The notes: generated by a model not told the origin, from the sequence alone. A stretch of 64,000 nt of DNA from Devosia sp. A8/3-2 (GCA_025452255.1 CP104974.1:1737001-1801000), one strand, 5' to 3'. Positions 49,783 to 59,000 are shown, numbered from the stretch's first letter. A program made the numbers and translations.

Positions 49783-51069
49783 ATGCCTGAATTGACGAGA
49801 CGGAATTTTCTTGCGGCGAGTTCGGCATTGACGCTGGCGGGCCTGATTGGCGGGGGCGCTGCTTTTGCCCGTGAGAGCCGGTTGCGGCTGAGCTGGTGGG
49901 GCAATAATGACCGGGCCGAAAGAACCAACAAGGTCATCGACCTGTTCAAGGCGGCCAATGCCGGCGTGGAAATCGAAGGCCAGACCCTGCCGGGCGGGGG
50001 CGACTATTGGACCCGGCTCGCCACACAGACTGCGGGCGGCAATCCGCCCGACGTGATCCAGATGGATTACCGCTATATCTTTGAATATGCCGGCCGCGGC
50101 GTGCTGTTGCCGCTCGATGATCTGATGACCTCGACGGTCAATCTGTCCAACTGGCCGGAAGAGCGCATCGAGGTTGGCCGGGTCGATGGCAAGGTTTATG
50201 GCGTCAGCCTTGGCGCCAATACCGGCGCGGTTATTCTCAACCTCACGGCTCGGGAAGAAGCTGATATCGAGCCGCCAACAATTGGCACGACACGGGAGCA
50301 GTTTGCCGATCTGTGCGCACAGTTCAGCGCCAAGACTACGCGCACGGCGTTTTTCGGCACGCAGGACGCCAGCGGCCACGAGACCTCGTTCGAGACCTAT
50401 CTGCGCCAGCGCGGCAAGGCGCTGTATGCGGCCGATGGCAATCTTGGGTTCGACGAAACCGATGCCAAGGCCCGGCTTGACCTCTGGGTCGAGATGCGCA
50501 AATCCGGTGCTTGCGTGCCGGCGGAGGTGCAGGCCCTGTCGCAGGGCAATGTCGATACCAGCGTCGTCACCGTTGGCAAGGCGGCGACGGGCATTGCCCA
50601 GTCCAACCAATTGGTCAGCTACCAGAAAGCGAATACCGACAAGCTGGGCATGACCAGCATTCCGGTGATCGAAGGGGGCCAGCTCGGGCAATATCTCAAG
50701 CCCTCAATGTATTTCAGCTTGAGTTCGCAGACCAAAGACCCGGAGCTGGCGGGGAAGTTCCTCGACTTCTTCATCAACAATCCCGAGGCCATGCAGGTTC
50801 TGGGTGTCGAGCGCAGTGCGCCTGAGGCGCCGGAAACGCGGCAGGCCATTCTGCCGTCCCCGGATGAATCCTCGCAGGCGGCGCTGACTTATCTCGACAG
50901 CATCGCTTCGGTGATCGGCACATTGCCACCGGCTCCGCCGCAAGGCGCTGGCGAGGGTACTACGGTGCTGATGAGCGTGGCTGAGGAAGTGGCGTTCGAA
51001 GCCAAATCGACCGAGCAGGGCGCAGCCGATCTGGTTGCCGGCATGGCGCAAGCCGTCGGTCGTGGCTAA
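49783..51069 (+). CDS. ABC transporter sugar-binding protein, Tat-exported
   Basis: 428 aa extracellular solute-binding protein family 1. Twin-arginine signal TRRNFLAASSALTLAGLIGGGAAFA. Seen: LRLSWWGNNDRAERTNKVIDLFKAANAGVEIEGQTLPGGGDYWTRLATQTAGGNPPDVIQMDYRYI, the family strand-helix start, and YMSL-like KPSMYFSLSSQTKDPELAGKFLDFFINNPEAMQVLG. No permease or ATPase gene is adjacent; the following genes are an oxidoreductase and a GntR regulator, so its membrane partners must be encoded elsewhere. Reading frame intact. Confidence 0.9.
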   Translation: MPELTRRNFLAASSALTLAGLIGGGAAFARESRLRLSWWGNNDRAERTNKVIDLFKAANAGVEIEGQTLPGGGDYWTRLATQTAGGNPPDVIQMDYRYIFEYAGRGVLLPLDDLMTSTVNLSNWPEERIEVGRVDGKVYGVSLGANTGAVILNLTAREEADIEPPTIGTTREQFADLCAQFSAKTTRTAFFGTQDASGHETSFETYLRQRGKALYAADGNLGFDETDAKARLDLWVEMRKSGACVPAEVQALSQGNVDTSVVTVGKAATGIAQSNQLVSYQKANTDKLGMTSIPVIEGGQLGQYLKPSMYFSLSSQTKDPELAGKFLDFFINNPEAMQVLGVERSAPEAPETRQAILPSPDESSQAALTYLDSIASVIGTLPPAPPQGAGEGTTVLMSVAEEVAFEAKSTEQGAADLVAGMAQAVGRG

Positions 51070-51126
51070 AAGCCATTGGTGTGCCCGGCTCACGGGCTAG
51101 GCACACCAAGACAATTGGAATTTGAT

Positions 51127-52200
51127 ATGACAGCCAAGCTCAAGGTCGGCATCGTCGGATGCGGCGCGGGTCGCACTCATCTGGTCGAGGGCTATGTGCC
51201 CAATGCCGAATTGTTCGATGTGGTCACGCTGTGCGACCTCAATACCGAGCGGCTTGCCGCGGTAGGCGATGAATTCGGCATTGCGGGGCGGACGACCTCG
51301 TTCGAGGCGCTGCTGGCTATGCCCGAGCTTGATGTCATCGATATCTGCACGCCACCGGGCCTGCATCTGGAACAGAGTTTGGCGACGCTGGCCGCGGGCA
51401 AGCACGTGGTGTGTGAAAAGCCGCTGGTGGGCTCGCTGGCCGAGATCGATGTGATCATGGCGGCCGAAGCCCGTTCGGCGGGCCGGCTGATGCCGGTGTT
51501 TCAATATCGCTATGGCAATGGGGTGGCCAAGGCCAAGGCGGTGATCGATGCGGGGTTGGCGGGCAAGGCCTATGCCGGGACAGTCGAGACCTTTTGGCGG
51601 CGCGGGCCCGATTATTATGCTGTGCCGTGGCGGGGCAAATGGAAGACCGAACTGGGCGGGGTGCTGATGGCCCATGCCATCCATCCGCATGACATGATGA
51701 CCTATCTGATGGGGCCGGTGGATCGGGTGTTTGGCCGGGTCGATACCCGCGTCAACGCCATTGAGGTCGAGGATTGCCTATCGGCCTCGCTGCGCATGCA
51801 GAATGGTGCGCTGGTGTCGCTAACGGCGACTTTGGGTTCGGCGGACCAGCTGACCCGCATCCGTCTGGCATTCGAGAATTTGACCATTGAAAGTGATCAC
51901 GCGCCGTATCGGCCGGGCGAGGCGGATTGGCAGATCATTGCCAAGACGCCGCAGATTGCCGAGCGGATCGACGCTGTGCTGGCCGATTGGCAATTCGTGC
52001 CCTCGCGCCACACCACTCAATTGCGGCTGTTCCATCAGGCGATCACCACCGGGGGTCCCTTGCCGGTAACGACTGCCGATGCAAGGCAGGCGCTCGAGTT
52101 GGTGACGGCGATTTATCATTCCTCGGAAACCGGTACCGATATTGTGCTGCCGCTGGATGAGGGCCATCCCAAATACAAGGGCTGGGCGCCGGCGCCATAG
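51127..52200 (+). CDS. Gfo/Idh/MocA family oxidoreductase
   Basis: 357 aa NAD(P)-dependent sugar or inositol dehydrogenase. Seen: LKVGIVGCGAGRTHLVEGY (Rossmann), DVIDICTPPGLHLEQSLATLAAGKHVVCEKPL (family EKP motif with catalytic Lys), FQYRYGNGVAKAK, GGVLMAHAIHPHDMMTYLMG (His motif), then GALVSLTATLGSADQ. Located 57 bases after the sugar-binding protein gene, so it probably acts on the imported sugar. Substrate not assignable. Reading frame intact. Confidence 0.9.
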   Translation: MTAKLKVGIVGCGAGRTHLVEGYVPNAELFDVVTLCDLNTERLAAVGDEFGIAGRTTSFEALLAMPELDVIDICTPPGLHLEQSLATLAAGKHVVCEKPLVGSLAEIDVIMAAEARSAGRLMPVFQYRYGNGVAKAKAVIDAGLAGKAYAGTVETFWRRGPDYYAVPWRGKWKTELGGVLMAHAIHPHDMMTYLMGPVDRVFGRVDTRVNAIEVEDCLSASLRMQNGALVSLTATLGSADQLTRIRLAFENLTIESDHAPYRPGEADWQIIAKTPQIAERIDAVLADWQFVPSRHTTQLRLFHQAITTGGPLPVTTADARQALELVTAIYHSSETGTDIVLPLDEGHPKYKGWAPAP

Positions 52201-52256
52201 GGCCTGCCACGGCAGCGGAAACTTGCTATACCCAAGCTTGGTGTGGAGAAATTGTT

Positions 52257-52966
52257 ATGCAGGATCACGGTGGGGCGCGGCTGGAACGGCTTGATCCAAA
52301 GCTCAGCCTGACCCTGCGCGATCATGTGCACAAGGCGCTGCGCATGGCTATCTTGTCCGGCCGGTTTGCGCCGCAGGAAAAGCTCAATGAGCGGCAATTG
52401 GCCGAGGAGCTGGGCGTCAGCACCACCCCGCTCAAGGAAGCGCTGCGGCAATTGGAGACAGAAGGGCTGATCTCGACGCTGCCGCGGCGGGGCATCGTAG
52501 TGCTCTATAGCCGGACCCGGGCGGAAGAGATGATCCTGGCGCGGGCGGCGCTCGAATCGATGATTGCCCATCTGGCGGCGCGGCGGATCGACCGAGCGGC
52601 CGGCGCCGGGCTGCACGCGACGATCGCGGCAATGACCGAGGCCAGCGCTGCGGGGATGCCGGCAGGCTGATCGAGCTCAATGAAGTGTTCCACGAACAGA
52701 TCCACACCGCCTCGCAATGCGTCTATCTCGCCCGATTGATCGAGCGGCAGCGCTTTTATGACGAAGGCACGCGCCGCATCATTCACTCGGACCCGGACGA
52801 ACGCGCCTGCGCGCTGGCCGAACACAAGCTGATTGCCGAGACGATAGCGGCGGGACAGGTGGAGGCCGCCGAACGCGCCATGCGCGACCACGTCGTGCGC
52901 TCAGGCGAGCATTATCTCGGGCTGGTGTTTAGCGGTCGCGCCAGCGCTGTGGTGGCGGCAGACTGA
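52257..52966 (+). CDS. GntR family regulator, FadR subgroup (one indel)
   Basis: About 237 aa. N-terminal winged helix LTLRDHVHKALRMAILSGRFAPQEKLNERQLAEELGVSTTPLKEALRQLETEGLISTLPRRGIVV; C-terminal FCD ligand domain with ALESMIAHLAARRID, EVFHEQIHTASQCVYL, and SDPDERACALAEHKLIAETIAAGQVEAAERAMRDHV (metal-ligand His/Asp positions). A lost base near 52652 splits the two domains (AGDAGRLIELNEVFHEQ). Follows the oxidoreductase by 56 bases and may control this small sugar cluster. Confidence 0.87.
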
Positions 52967-52969
52967 AAC

Positions 52970-53047
52970 TGGTGACCCCGGCGGGATTCTGAACCCACGA
53001 CCCCGGGATTAGGAATCCTGTGCTCTATCCAGCTGAGCTACGGGACC
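52970..53047 (-). tRNA. tRNA-Arg (CCT), T-loop carries one extra base
   Basis: Acceptor GGTCCCG pairs with CGGGGTC, D-arm GCTC/GAGC, anticodon loop TTCCTAA gives CCT (codon AGG), CCA encoded. The T-arm should read GTGGG-TTCGAAT-CCCGC but shows TTCAGAAT, an extra A in the near-universal TTCGA loop at about 52990. The same change breaks many protein genes here. Confidence 0.92.
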
Positions 53048-53162
53048 AGCCACGCGCAACTTAGACAAAGAGGATAAACGAATAAAGTCATTTCGCTGCA
53101 TCTTTCCAAGGTGCGGCATGCATAGAGCTGTCTTGCGGACGTCTCGCGTTTGAGGCAAACCC

Positions 53163-53181
53163 GGGGGCAGCTTTTGCCCCC
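53163..53181 (+). promoter_or_regulatory. Hairpin directly before the argJ ribosome site
   Basis: GGGGGCA-GCTTT-TGCCCCC, a perfect 7-base stem, ends one base before AAGAGGA and 16 bases before the ATG. It could influence translation or mRNA stability, or be a terminator for an upstream read-through. Confidence 0.5.
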
Positions 53182-53196
53182 AAGAGGACAGCCCAG

Positions 53197-54426
53197 ATGG
53201 CCCATCCCGTTTCCCCGCTCGCTCCCAAATCCTATCCGGACCTGCCCGCGATTGCCGGGGTGCGTTTCACGACGGCGGAAGCCGGGATCAAGTACAAGAA
53301 CCGCACCGATGTGCTGCTGATGGCGTTTGACGCCGGCACCACGGCAGCCGGCGTGCTGACGCGCTCGAAATGTTCGTCCGCAGCGGTGGATTGGTGCAAG
53401 GCCAATCTGCCCGGCGGGGTGGCCGGGGCTTGGTGGTCAATTCGGGCAATGCCAATGCCTTTACCGGCACCAAGGGGCAAAAAGCGTCGAGCTGACGGCC
53501 GATTATGCCGCCAAGGCACTGGGCTGCGCGCCCTCCGAGGTTTTTCTGGCGTCCACCGGGGTGATCGGGGAGCCGCTTGATGCGTCCAAGTTTGCCGGTG
53601 TGCTGGATGATATGGCGGGGCGGGCGGGCGCCGGGTCGTGGATGGAGCCGGCCAAGGCGATCATGACGACCGATACGTTCCCCAAGCTGTCCGGCGCAAT
53701 TTTCGAAATCGACGGGGTCGAGGTCAAGATCAATGGCATTGCCAAGGGCAGCGGCATGATCGCGCCTGACATGGCGACCATGCTGAGCTTTGTGGTTACC
53801 GATATGCCGATTGCGGCGCCGGTGCTGCAGGCGCTGCTGGCGCGGCATGTGCAGACCAGCTTTAACGCCATTACGGTGGATAGCGACACCTCCACGTCGG
53901 ATACGCTGCTGGCTTTTGCCACCGGCAAGGCTGACGCCGAGGCGATCGCCAGCATTGATGATCCGCGCGCGGAGACTTTTGGCGCTGCGCTGGCCGATGT
54001 GCTGTTCGATCTGGCGATCCGGTGGTGCGGGACGGGGAGGGGGCGACCAAGCAGGTCTCCATCCATGTTGAGGGCGCAACCTCAGATCAGAGCGCGTTCC
54101 GCATTGCCAAGTCGATTGCCGATTCACCGCTGGTCAAGACCGCCATTGCCGGCGAGGACGCCAATTGGGGGCGCGTGGTGATGGCGGTGGGCAAGGCGGG
54201 CGAGCCGGCCGATCGCGACAAGCTGGCCATTCGCTTTGGCGATCTGCTGGTGGCCAAGGATGGCGAGCGGGCGGCTGTGTATGACGAGGCCGCGACCAGT
54301 GCCTATATGAAGGGCGAGGATCTCGAGCTGACCGTCAGCCCGGGGCTGGGTGAGGGCAAGGCCAGCGTTTATACCTGCGACCTGACGCATGGCTATATCA
54401 CCATCAATGGCGATTATCGGAGCTGA
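53197..54426 (+). CDS. argJ: Bifunctional glutamate N-acetyltransferase/N-acetylglutamate synthase (three indels)
   Basis: About 410 aa arginine-biosynthesis enzyme that recycles the acetyl group between ornithine and glutamate; autocleaved into two chains. Seen: [42 protein letters not shown], cleavage site [11 protein letters not shown] with the nucleophilic Thr, [35 protein letters not shown], and [20 protein letters not shown]. Shifts: lost C near 53427, lost A in an A-run near 53482, and lost A near 54022 (CCAGG read as CCGG). Start at 53197 after AAGAGGA. Confidence 0.94.
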
Positions 54427-54427
54427 T

Positions 54428-55174
54428 ATGACCTTGCCCGATATTGCCACCTTCGAGCGGGCCGGGCTTGCGGCTCGGCCGGGGATCGAAGTCGAATGGG
54501 ACGGCGCTCGGGTACGCCGCGCCGCTGGCGGCTATACCAAGCGCGCCAATTCGCTGCAGTGCTTTGATGTGAGCGACGGCGGCAATGCCGAGGCGCGGCT
54601 GGACGGGGCAGTGGAGTGGTTCACCACCCGCGGACTGCCACCGGTCGTTCGCACGACACCGCTGGCGAGCGCGGCGCTCAATGCGGCTCTGGACGCCGGG
54701 GGCTGGGCGACGATCGATCACAGCCATCTCTATGCCATGCCGCTGGGTGAAAATGAGCCTGATCCTGAGGGACGGCTATTTGAGCTGCTCGATCCGGAGT
54801 TTCTCTCGGCCCAGCAAGGGCTGCGGGGCTACAGCGATGAGAATGTGGCGCGCCTGCGGGCGCTGCTGGTGGTCATGGCCGTGCCCGCGACGGGCGTGGT
54901 GGTCTATCGCGATGGCGAAGCGGCGGCCACTGGGCTAATGGCGGTGGGCGAGGGCATTGTCGTCACCGGCAATGTGATTACCGACACGACGCGGCGGCGG
55001 CAGGGGTTGGCTGCGGCCATGATGCGCACCGGGCTGGCCCGGGCGAAGGAGCAGGGCGCCACGGTCGCGGCGCTCAATGTGGAGGCGGGCAATGTCGCCG
55101 CCAAGGCGCTCTATGGGTCGCTCGGCTACACGTACCAGTATGACTACACCTACCGGGTTCCAGGGCGCGTATGA
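54428..55174 (+). CDS. GNAT family N-acetyltransferase
   Basis: 248 aa. C-terminal GNAT domain: VVYRDGEAAATGLMAVGEGIVVTGNVITDTTRRRQGLAAAMMRTGLARAKEQGATVAALNVEAGNVAAKALYGSLGYTYQYDY, with the acetyl-CoA P-loop RRRQGLA and the N-x-AAKALYxSLGY end. The N-terminal half (residues 1-130) resembles the two-domain GNATs found next to argJ/mutT in rhizobia. ATG at 54428, one base after the argJ stop, and its own stop overlaps mutT (ATGA), so all three are one operon. Substrate unknown. Reading frame intact. Confidence 0.88.
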   Translation: MTLPDIATFERAGLAARPGIEVEWDGARVRRAAGGYTKRANSLQCFDVSDGGNAEARLDGAVEWFTTRGLPPVVRTTPLASAALNAALDAGGWATIDHSHLYAMPLGENEPDPEGRLFELLDPEFLSAQQGLRGYSDENVARLRALLVVMAVPATGVVVYRDGEAAATGLMAVGEGIVVTGNVITDTTRRRQGLAAAMMRTGLARAKEQGATVAALNVEAGNVAAKALYGSLGYTYQYDYTYRVPGRV

Positions 55175-55574
55175 GCGAGCACATCCTTCTCGTCGTCGCC
55201 TGCGCGCTGGTGGACGCCGACCGTCGTGTGCTGATTGCGCAGCGGCCTGAGGGTAAATCCATGGCAGGACTATGGGAATTTCCCGGTGGCAAGGTGGAGC
55301 AGGGGAGAGCCCCGAGGCGGCGCTGATCCGCGAGCTGGAGGAAGAGCTGGGTATCTCGACCAAGACGGCGTGCCTCGCCCCCATATCTTTCGCCAGTCAT
55401 TCTTACGAGACTTTTCACCTGTTAATGCCACTTTATGTCTGCCGGAAATGGCAGGGACAGCCGCAGGCCAAGGAACATTCCGCCCTCAAATGGGTGCGCC
55501 CCCGGGCCCTGCGTGACTACCCGATGCCGCCGGCCGATGAACCACTGATCGCGGCGCTCTGCGATCTGTTGTAG
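55171..55574 (+). CDS. mutT: 8-oxo-dGTP diphosphatase MutT (one indel)
   Basis: About 134 aa Nudix hydrolase that cleanses oxidised nucleotides. Seen: ALVDADRRVLIAQRPEGKSMAGLWEFPGGKVEQGE and the Nudix box with ALIRELEEELGI (RExxEExG). Near 55305 a G is missing from a run (GGGGGAG read as GGGGAG), separating the start from the Nudix box. C-terminal LPL/W region HSALKWVRPRALRDYPMPPADEPLIAAL matches MutT. Overlaps the GNAT stop. Confidence 0.9.
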
Positions 55575-55594
55575 TCAGATGTTCGGGGGCAGGC

Positions 55595-55789
55595 ATGACG
55601 AAGGCGTTGTTGCATTTTCTCCGGGACGAGACCGGCGCCACAGCGATTGAATACGGCCTGCTCGCCGGGCTCATTGTGGTCGCGCTGATGATTTCCTTTG
55701 CCCTGCTGGGCGACAGCCTCACGGCCTTGTTCGGCGCCGGGGCGGGCAGCGCGGCAGCGATTATCGGCGAGGCTGCCAACAGCATTTGA
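55595..55789 (+). CDS. Flp-type IVb pilin
   Basis: 64 aa. FLRDETGATAIEYGLLAGLIVVALMISFALLGDSLTALFG has the class IVb prepilin pattern: a short leader, Glu at +5 of the processed form in GATAIEYGLLAGL, and one hydrophobic helix. It is 20 bases after mutT. No cpa/tad assembly genes are near, so it would depend on a distant tad locus or be an orphan copy. Reading frame intact. Confidence 0.88.
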   Translation: MTKALLHFLRDETGATAIEYGLLAGLIVVALMISFALLGDSLTALFGAGAGSAAAIIGEAANSI

Positions 55790-55889
55790 CGCTACCGCCC
55801 AAGAGGCGGGTGCCCGAGCCCATCCTGCGCCCGAGCGGATTGAGGGGTCACATGGCGGCGAGCTAGACCTCTTGGTCCGCGCCCGAGCT

Positions 55890-57370
55890 CTATTGCAGCA
55901 CGACGACCTTGTATTTCTGTCCCGGCTGGACTGGATCGCCTGGGTAGAGATCGTTGATGATATAGAACAGTTCCGCGCCGCGGCTGAGGCCGGCCATTTG
56001 GCGGGCCGAGCTATCGGCGGTGTCGCCGGACTTGGCGGTAACGACGCGAATGGCGACCTTGCGGATGGCATTGAGGTCGCTGCTTTCGGCGCGGCGGAAG
56101 CTGGTGAGCGTGGCTTCGGCACCGGCCGAGAAGCGGGCGCTGTCGGCCTTGGCAGCAAAGATGAAGCGGTAGACCCGGCCATCGAGCCGCATGACCGAGA
56201 CGCGGAAGAACCATTGGTCGGTCTGGGCGACGCCTGAGGCCATCTCGATGCCGTTGACGGTTCGGGTGGTGACGCTGTCAGTCTTGAGACCTGCAATCCA
56301 GCCTGATTTGAGATAGTCCGCGAGGCCGATATTGGCCTGCACATCGGCGCTGTCGAAACGCACGGCCTCGCCATCACCAGCCACGCCCACGACGGCGCTC
56401 TGCGAATTCTGCAGCGTATAGCCATCGGGCACGGTGAAGGTGAACTTGCTGGCCGAATGAATGAATTTGCGGCCGACGATCGAGCCTCGGGCGGGGCTGT
56501 CGCCGAAGGTGAGGCCGGTAATGGAATCGAGATAGCCGGCGCGATCGGTTTCCCCGACTCGGGCCCGGCCGAACATGGTGCGGGCGGTGTCGAGCGCCTT
56601 CTGGATGCGGGCGGGCGTCGAGGGATGGGAGGACAAGAACCCGGCATTATTGCCGTTCTGGCCAGCCGAGAAGGTGGCGAAGCGGCTCATGACGCCCGAG
56701 AAGCGCAGCGGCCTGCGGATCGTAGCCGGCCTTGCCCGCGAACTTGATGCCTTCGTGGTCGGCTTCCAGTTCCTGCTGCTGGCCGAAAGAGGCCATGGAT
56801 TGGCGTGTGCGGTTGGCGGTGGCGTCGGTCGAGGTGTCCCCGCCCAAAACGCCGGTGATGACGCGGTCAACGATGGCGGTGGTCCGGGTGCGATCGGTGC
56901 GCGCGGGCATGGCGCAGGGTGACGTGGGCGATTTCGTGCGCCAGCACGGCGGCCAATCTGCTGGTATCGGAGGCGAGCGCGAGGATGCCGCGCGTTACAT
57001 AGATATAGCCGCCGGGCAGAGCAAAGGCGTTGACTTCGGATGTATCGAGAATGGTGACCTGAAACTGGGCATTGGGCTGGTCAGCAGCGGCGAGCAGGCG
57101 CCCGACAATGCGCGCCACCATGATTTCGGCCGCGCGATCGGAATAGACCCCGCCATAGGCGGCAATAATGCAGGGGTGTTCACGGCGGCCGATGACCACG
57201 TCTTCGGGATCGGTGCCCTCGGGAACCACGGTCGGCGCCGGCATGTCACCAGTTTGGCTGACCGCGATCTGGGAGCCGGTAAAGCTGGTGCAGGCCGACA
57301 GAGCCAGCAGCGATACCGCCAGCAAGCCATTGCGCAAACCCTTGTTGATGATGTGCTTGGTGCCCGTCAT
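55890..57370 (-). CDS. M48 family metalloprotease, BepA-like lipoprotein (two indels)
   Basis: About 494 aa. Lipobox LSAC near residue 26. Catalytic HExxH as AAVLAHEIAHVTLRHARA near residue 140, third ligand Glu in QQQELEADHEGIKFAGKAGYDP. Two further C-terminal regions (GRKFIHSASKFTFTVPDGYTLQNS and FYIINDLYPGDPVQPGQKYKVVVLQ, a LysM-like end) are typical of the exported Zn-protease family. Shifts near 56915 and 56700, both explained by a lost GC in GCGCGC-type runs. ATG at 57370 overlaps the nuclease stop. Confidence 0.88.
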
Positions 57371-58204
57371 CGTGCTGCCAGAACCTCGATCTGTTCGGGA
57401 TGAGTAACTTCGATGCGTGGGCCATCCTGATCGTCCACCCAGCCTCTGATGCGAACCAGCGCCCCTTCTAGGGCTGATGGATCAATGCCGTCTGCTGCAA
57501 AAGCCTGAGCGCAGACGCTTCGATCACCGCGGTGAAATCTTCTTTCCAGAACCGGCCAAAGTTCAAGTAGACCCGCCCGCCGGATTGATCGGCAAGCAGG
57601 ACACGTCCCTCGACAAGTTCGTAATGGCCCTGCCGATCCAGAAGATCAGCCGGCCGATCCGCCGCACGAGTGCTGTAATAGGGATCGGCCCAGATGCCAA
57701 GCCCGGCCAAACGCGCACGCCCCTCTGCCGCGAAGAGCAGATCGAGGCATTTGCGGTTATCGGGGAAAGAATAGACGCGGGCCGAGCCCTGCGCGACCAT
57801 ATATTGCTGCGCCCAGATCTCGCCGTCGGGACCATCGATGAAGACATGGGCGAGCGCCCGCTCGTAGCGGTCGATCTCTTCCCCGCCATAGCCCAGACGC
57901 ACGGGCTTGTTGAGGGCAATGCTTTCAAGCGCGGTTTTGGCCTCTGGCGCCAGCGGCCGGTCTCAAAACCATCGCGGCCCAGCGGCAATTTGGGGGCTTG
58001 CGTGCCGATCATGCGCACGACCATGCCATTGTCGAGCACGACGGTGTCGCCATCGGTGACCCGGGTCACAATGCCGCCTGGAACCATGCGCAAATCCTCG
58101 CATGCAAGTGCTGCCGCCGAAACAGACGACAGCGCCGCTATAGCGGCGAGGCTGGCGAGACTAGTCTTAAGCAAATCGGACCCCGGCAGGATTTCGTTCA
58201 CCAT
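57367..58204 (-). CDS. Thermonuclease (SNase-like) family protein, exported (two indels)
   Basis: About 280 aa. Signal peptide TSLASLAAIAALSSVSAAALA. SNase fold: GIVTRVTDGDTVVLDNGMVVRMIGTQAPKLP (DGD motif), NKPVRLGYGGEEIDRYERALAHVF (catalytic Arg/Glu region), AQQYMVAQGSARVYSFPDNRKCLDLLFAAEGRARLAGLGIW. An extra C-terminal domain, SGGRVYLNFGRFWKEDFTAVIEASALRLL...RGWVDDQDGPRIEVTHPEQIEVL, looks OB-like. Shifts: lost C near 57960 and lost base near 57492. The stop overlaps the M48 start (ATGA). Confidence 0.85.
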
Positions 58205-58300
58205 GCACCTAAATAGGCCAAAAAATCATTACCGCTTGATAACTTTAGCGGCGGTGTGGCCGAAAGGTCGCGCAGTTGTGACATTGGCATGGGGCCGGTT

Positions 58301-59000
58301 CTATTCACCCTTGAACAGTTTTTTGAGCATGGCGGCCATGGGGCCGGATTCTGGGAAGGGCTGCCTGTGGCTTGGCCGGGCGCGCTCGGCGGATATGGCT
58401 TTGGGCTTTGGGCGCTGCCTTGGCCGGGGCCGGTTCAGCGGCGGTGGCCAGCGCCAGCTTGTTCATGAAGCCGTTGTCGTCGCCCTTGAGCACGAGCCCG
58501 ATATGCTTGCCGATGGCGTCGAGCAGGGGATCGAGCCAGACTTGGTCGGCCTTGGCAAAATCGCCCAGCACGTGGTGGGTGACGAATTCCTTGCCGGGAT
58601 GGCCGATGCCGAGGCGGATGCGCTTGTAGTCGAGCCCGATCTGGGGATCGATTGACCGCAGGCCATTATGGCCACCATTGCCGCCGCCGACCTTGACCCG
58701 CACCTTGGCTGGGGCGAGGTCGAGTTCGTCATAGAGCACGATGATGTCGGCAGGGGCGATCTTATAGAATTGGGCGACCTGCTGCACGCTATCGCCGGAG
58801 CGGTTCATGAAGGTCTGCGGCTTGAGCAGCATGACCTTTTCGCCATCGATACTGGCTTCGGACAGGAGAGCGGAGTGCTTGGTCTTCCAGGGGCCGGCAT
58901 TGTGCTCGCGCGCGACCGCATCAATGGCCATAAAGCCAATATTGTGCCGGTTGCCGGAATATTGGTTGCCCGGATTGCCCGTGCCCACGAGCAGCTTCAT
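58301..59000 (-). CDS. pth: Peptidyl-tRNA hydrolase (one indel at C-terminus)
   Basis: About 233 aa essential enzyme that frees tRNA from drop-off peptidyl-tRNA. Seen: LLVGTGNPGNQYSGNRHNIGFMAID (catalytic His), LLKPQTFMNRSGDSVQQVAQFYKI, IIVLYDELDLAPAKVRVKVGGGNGGHNGLRSI (catalytic Asp), RIRLGIGHPG. Ala/Pro/Lys-rich tail typical of rhizobia. Near 58357 CCCGAATCC is read as CCCAGAATCC; the true end is GPMAAMLKKLFKGE at 58301. It follows the L25 gene with 71 bases between. Confidence 0.94.

Noticed and set aside
3140-58360. Programmed ribosomal frameshifting at the recurrent breaks
   Set aside because: There are no slippery heptamers or consistent downstream structures, both minus and plus corrections are needed, and a tRNA shows the same insertion.
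57477-58655. Plus-strand frame of 392 codons opposite the thermonuclease and pth genes
   Set aside because: Antisense to two recognisable proteins, no ribosome site, product without recognisable features.
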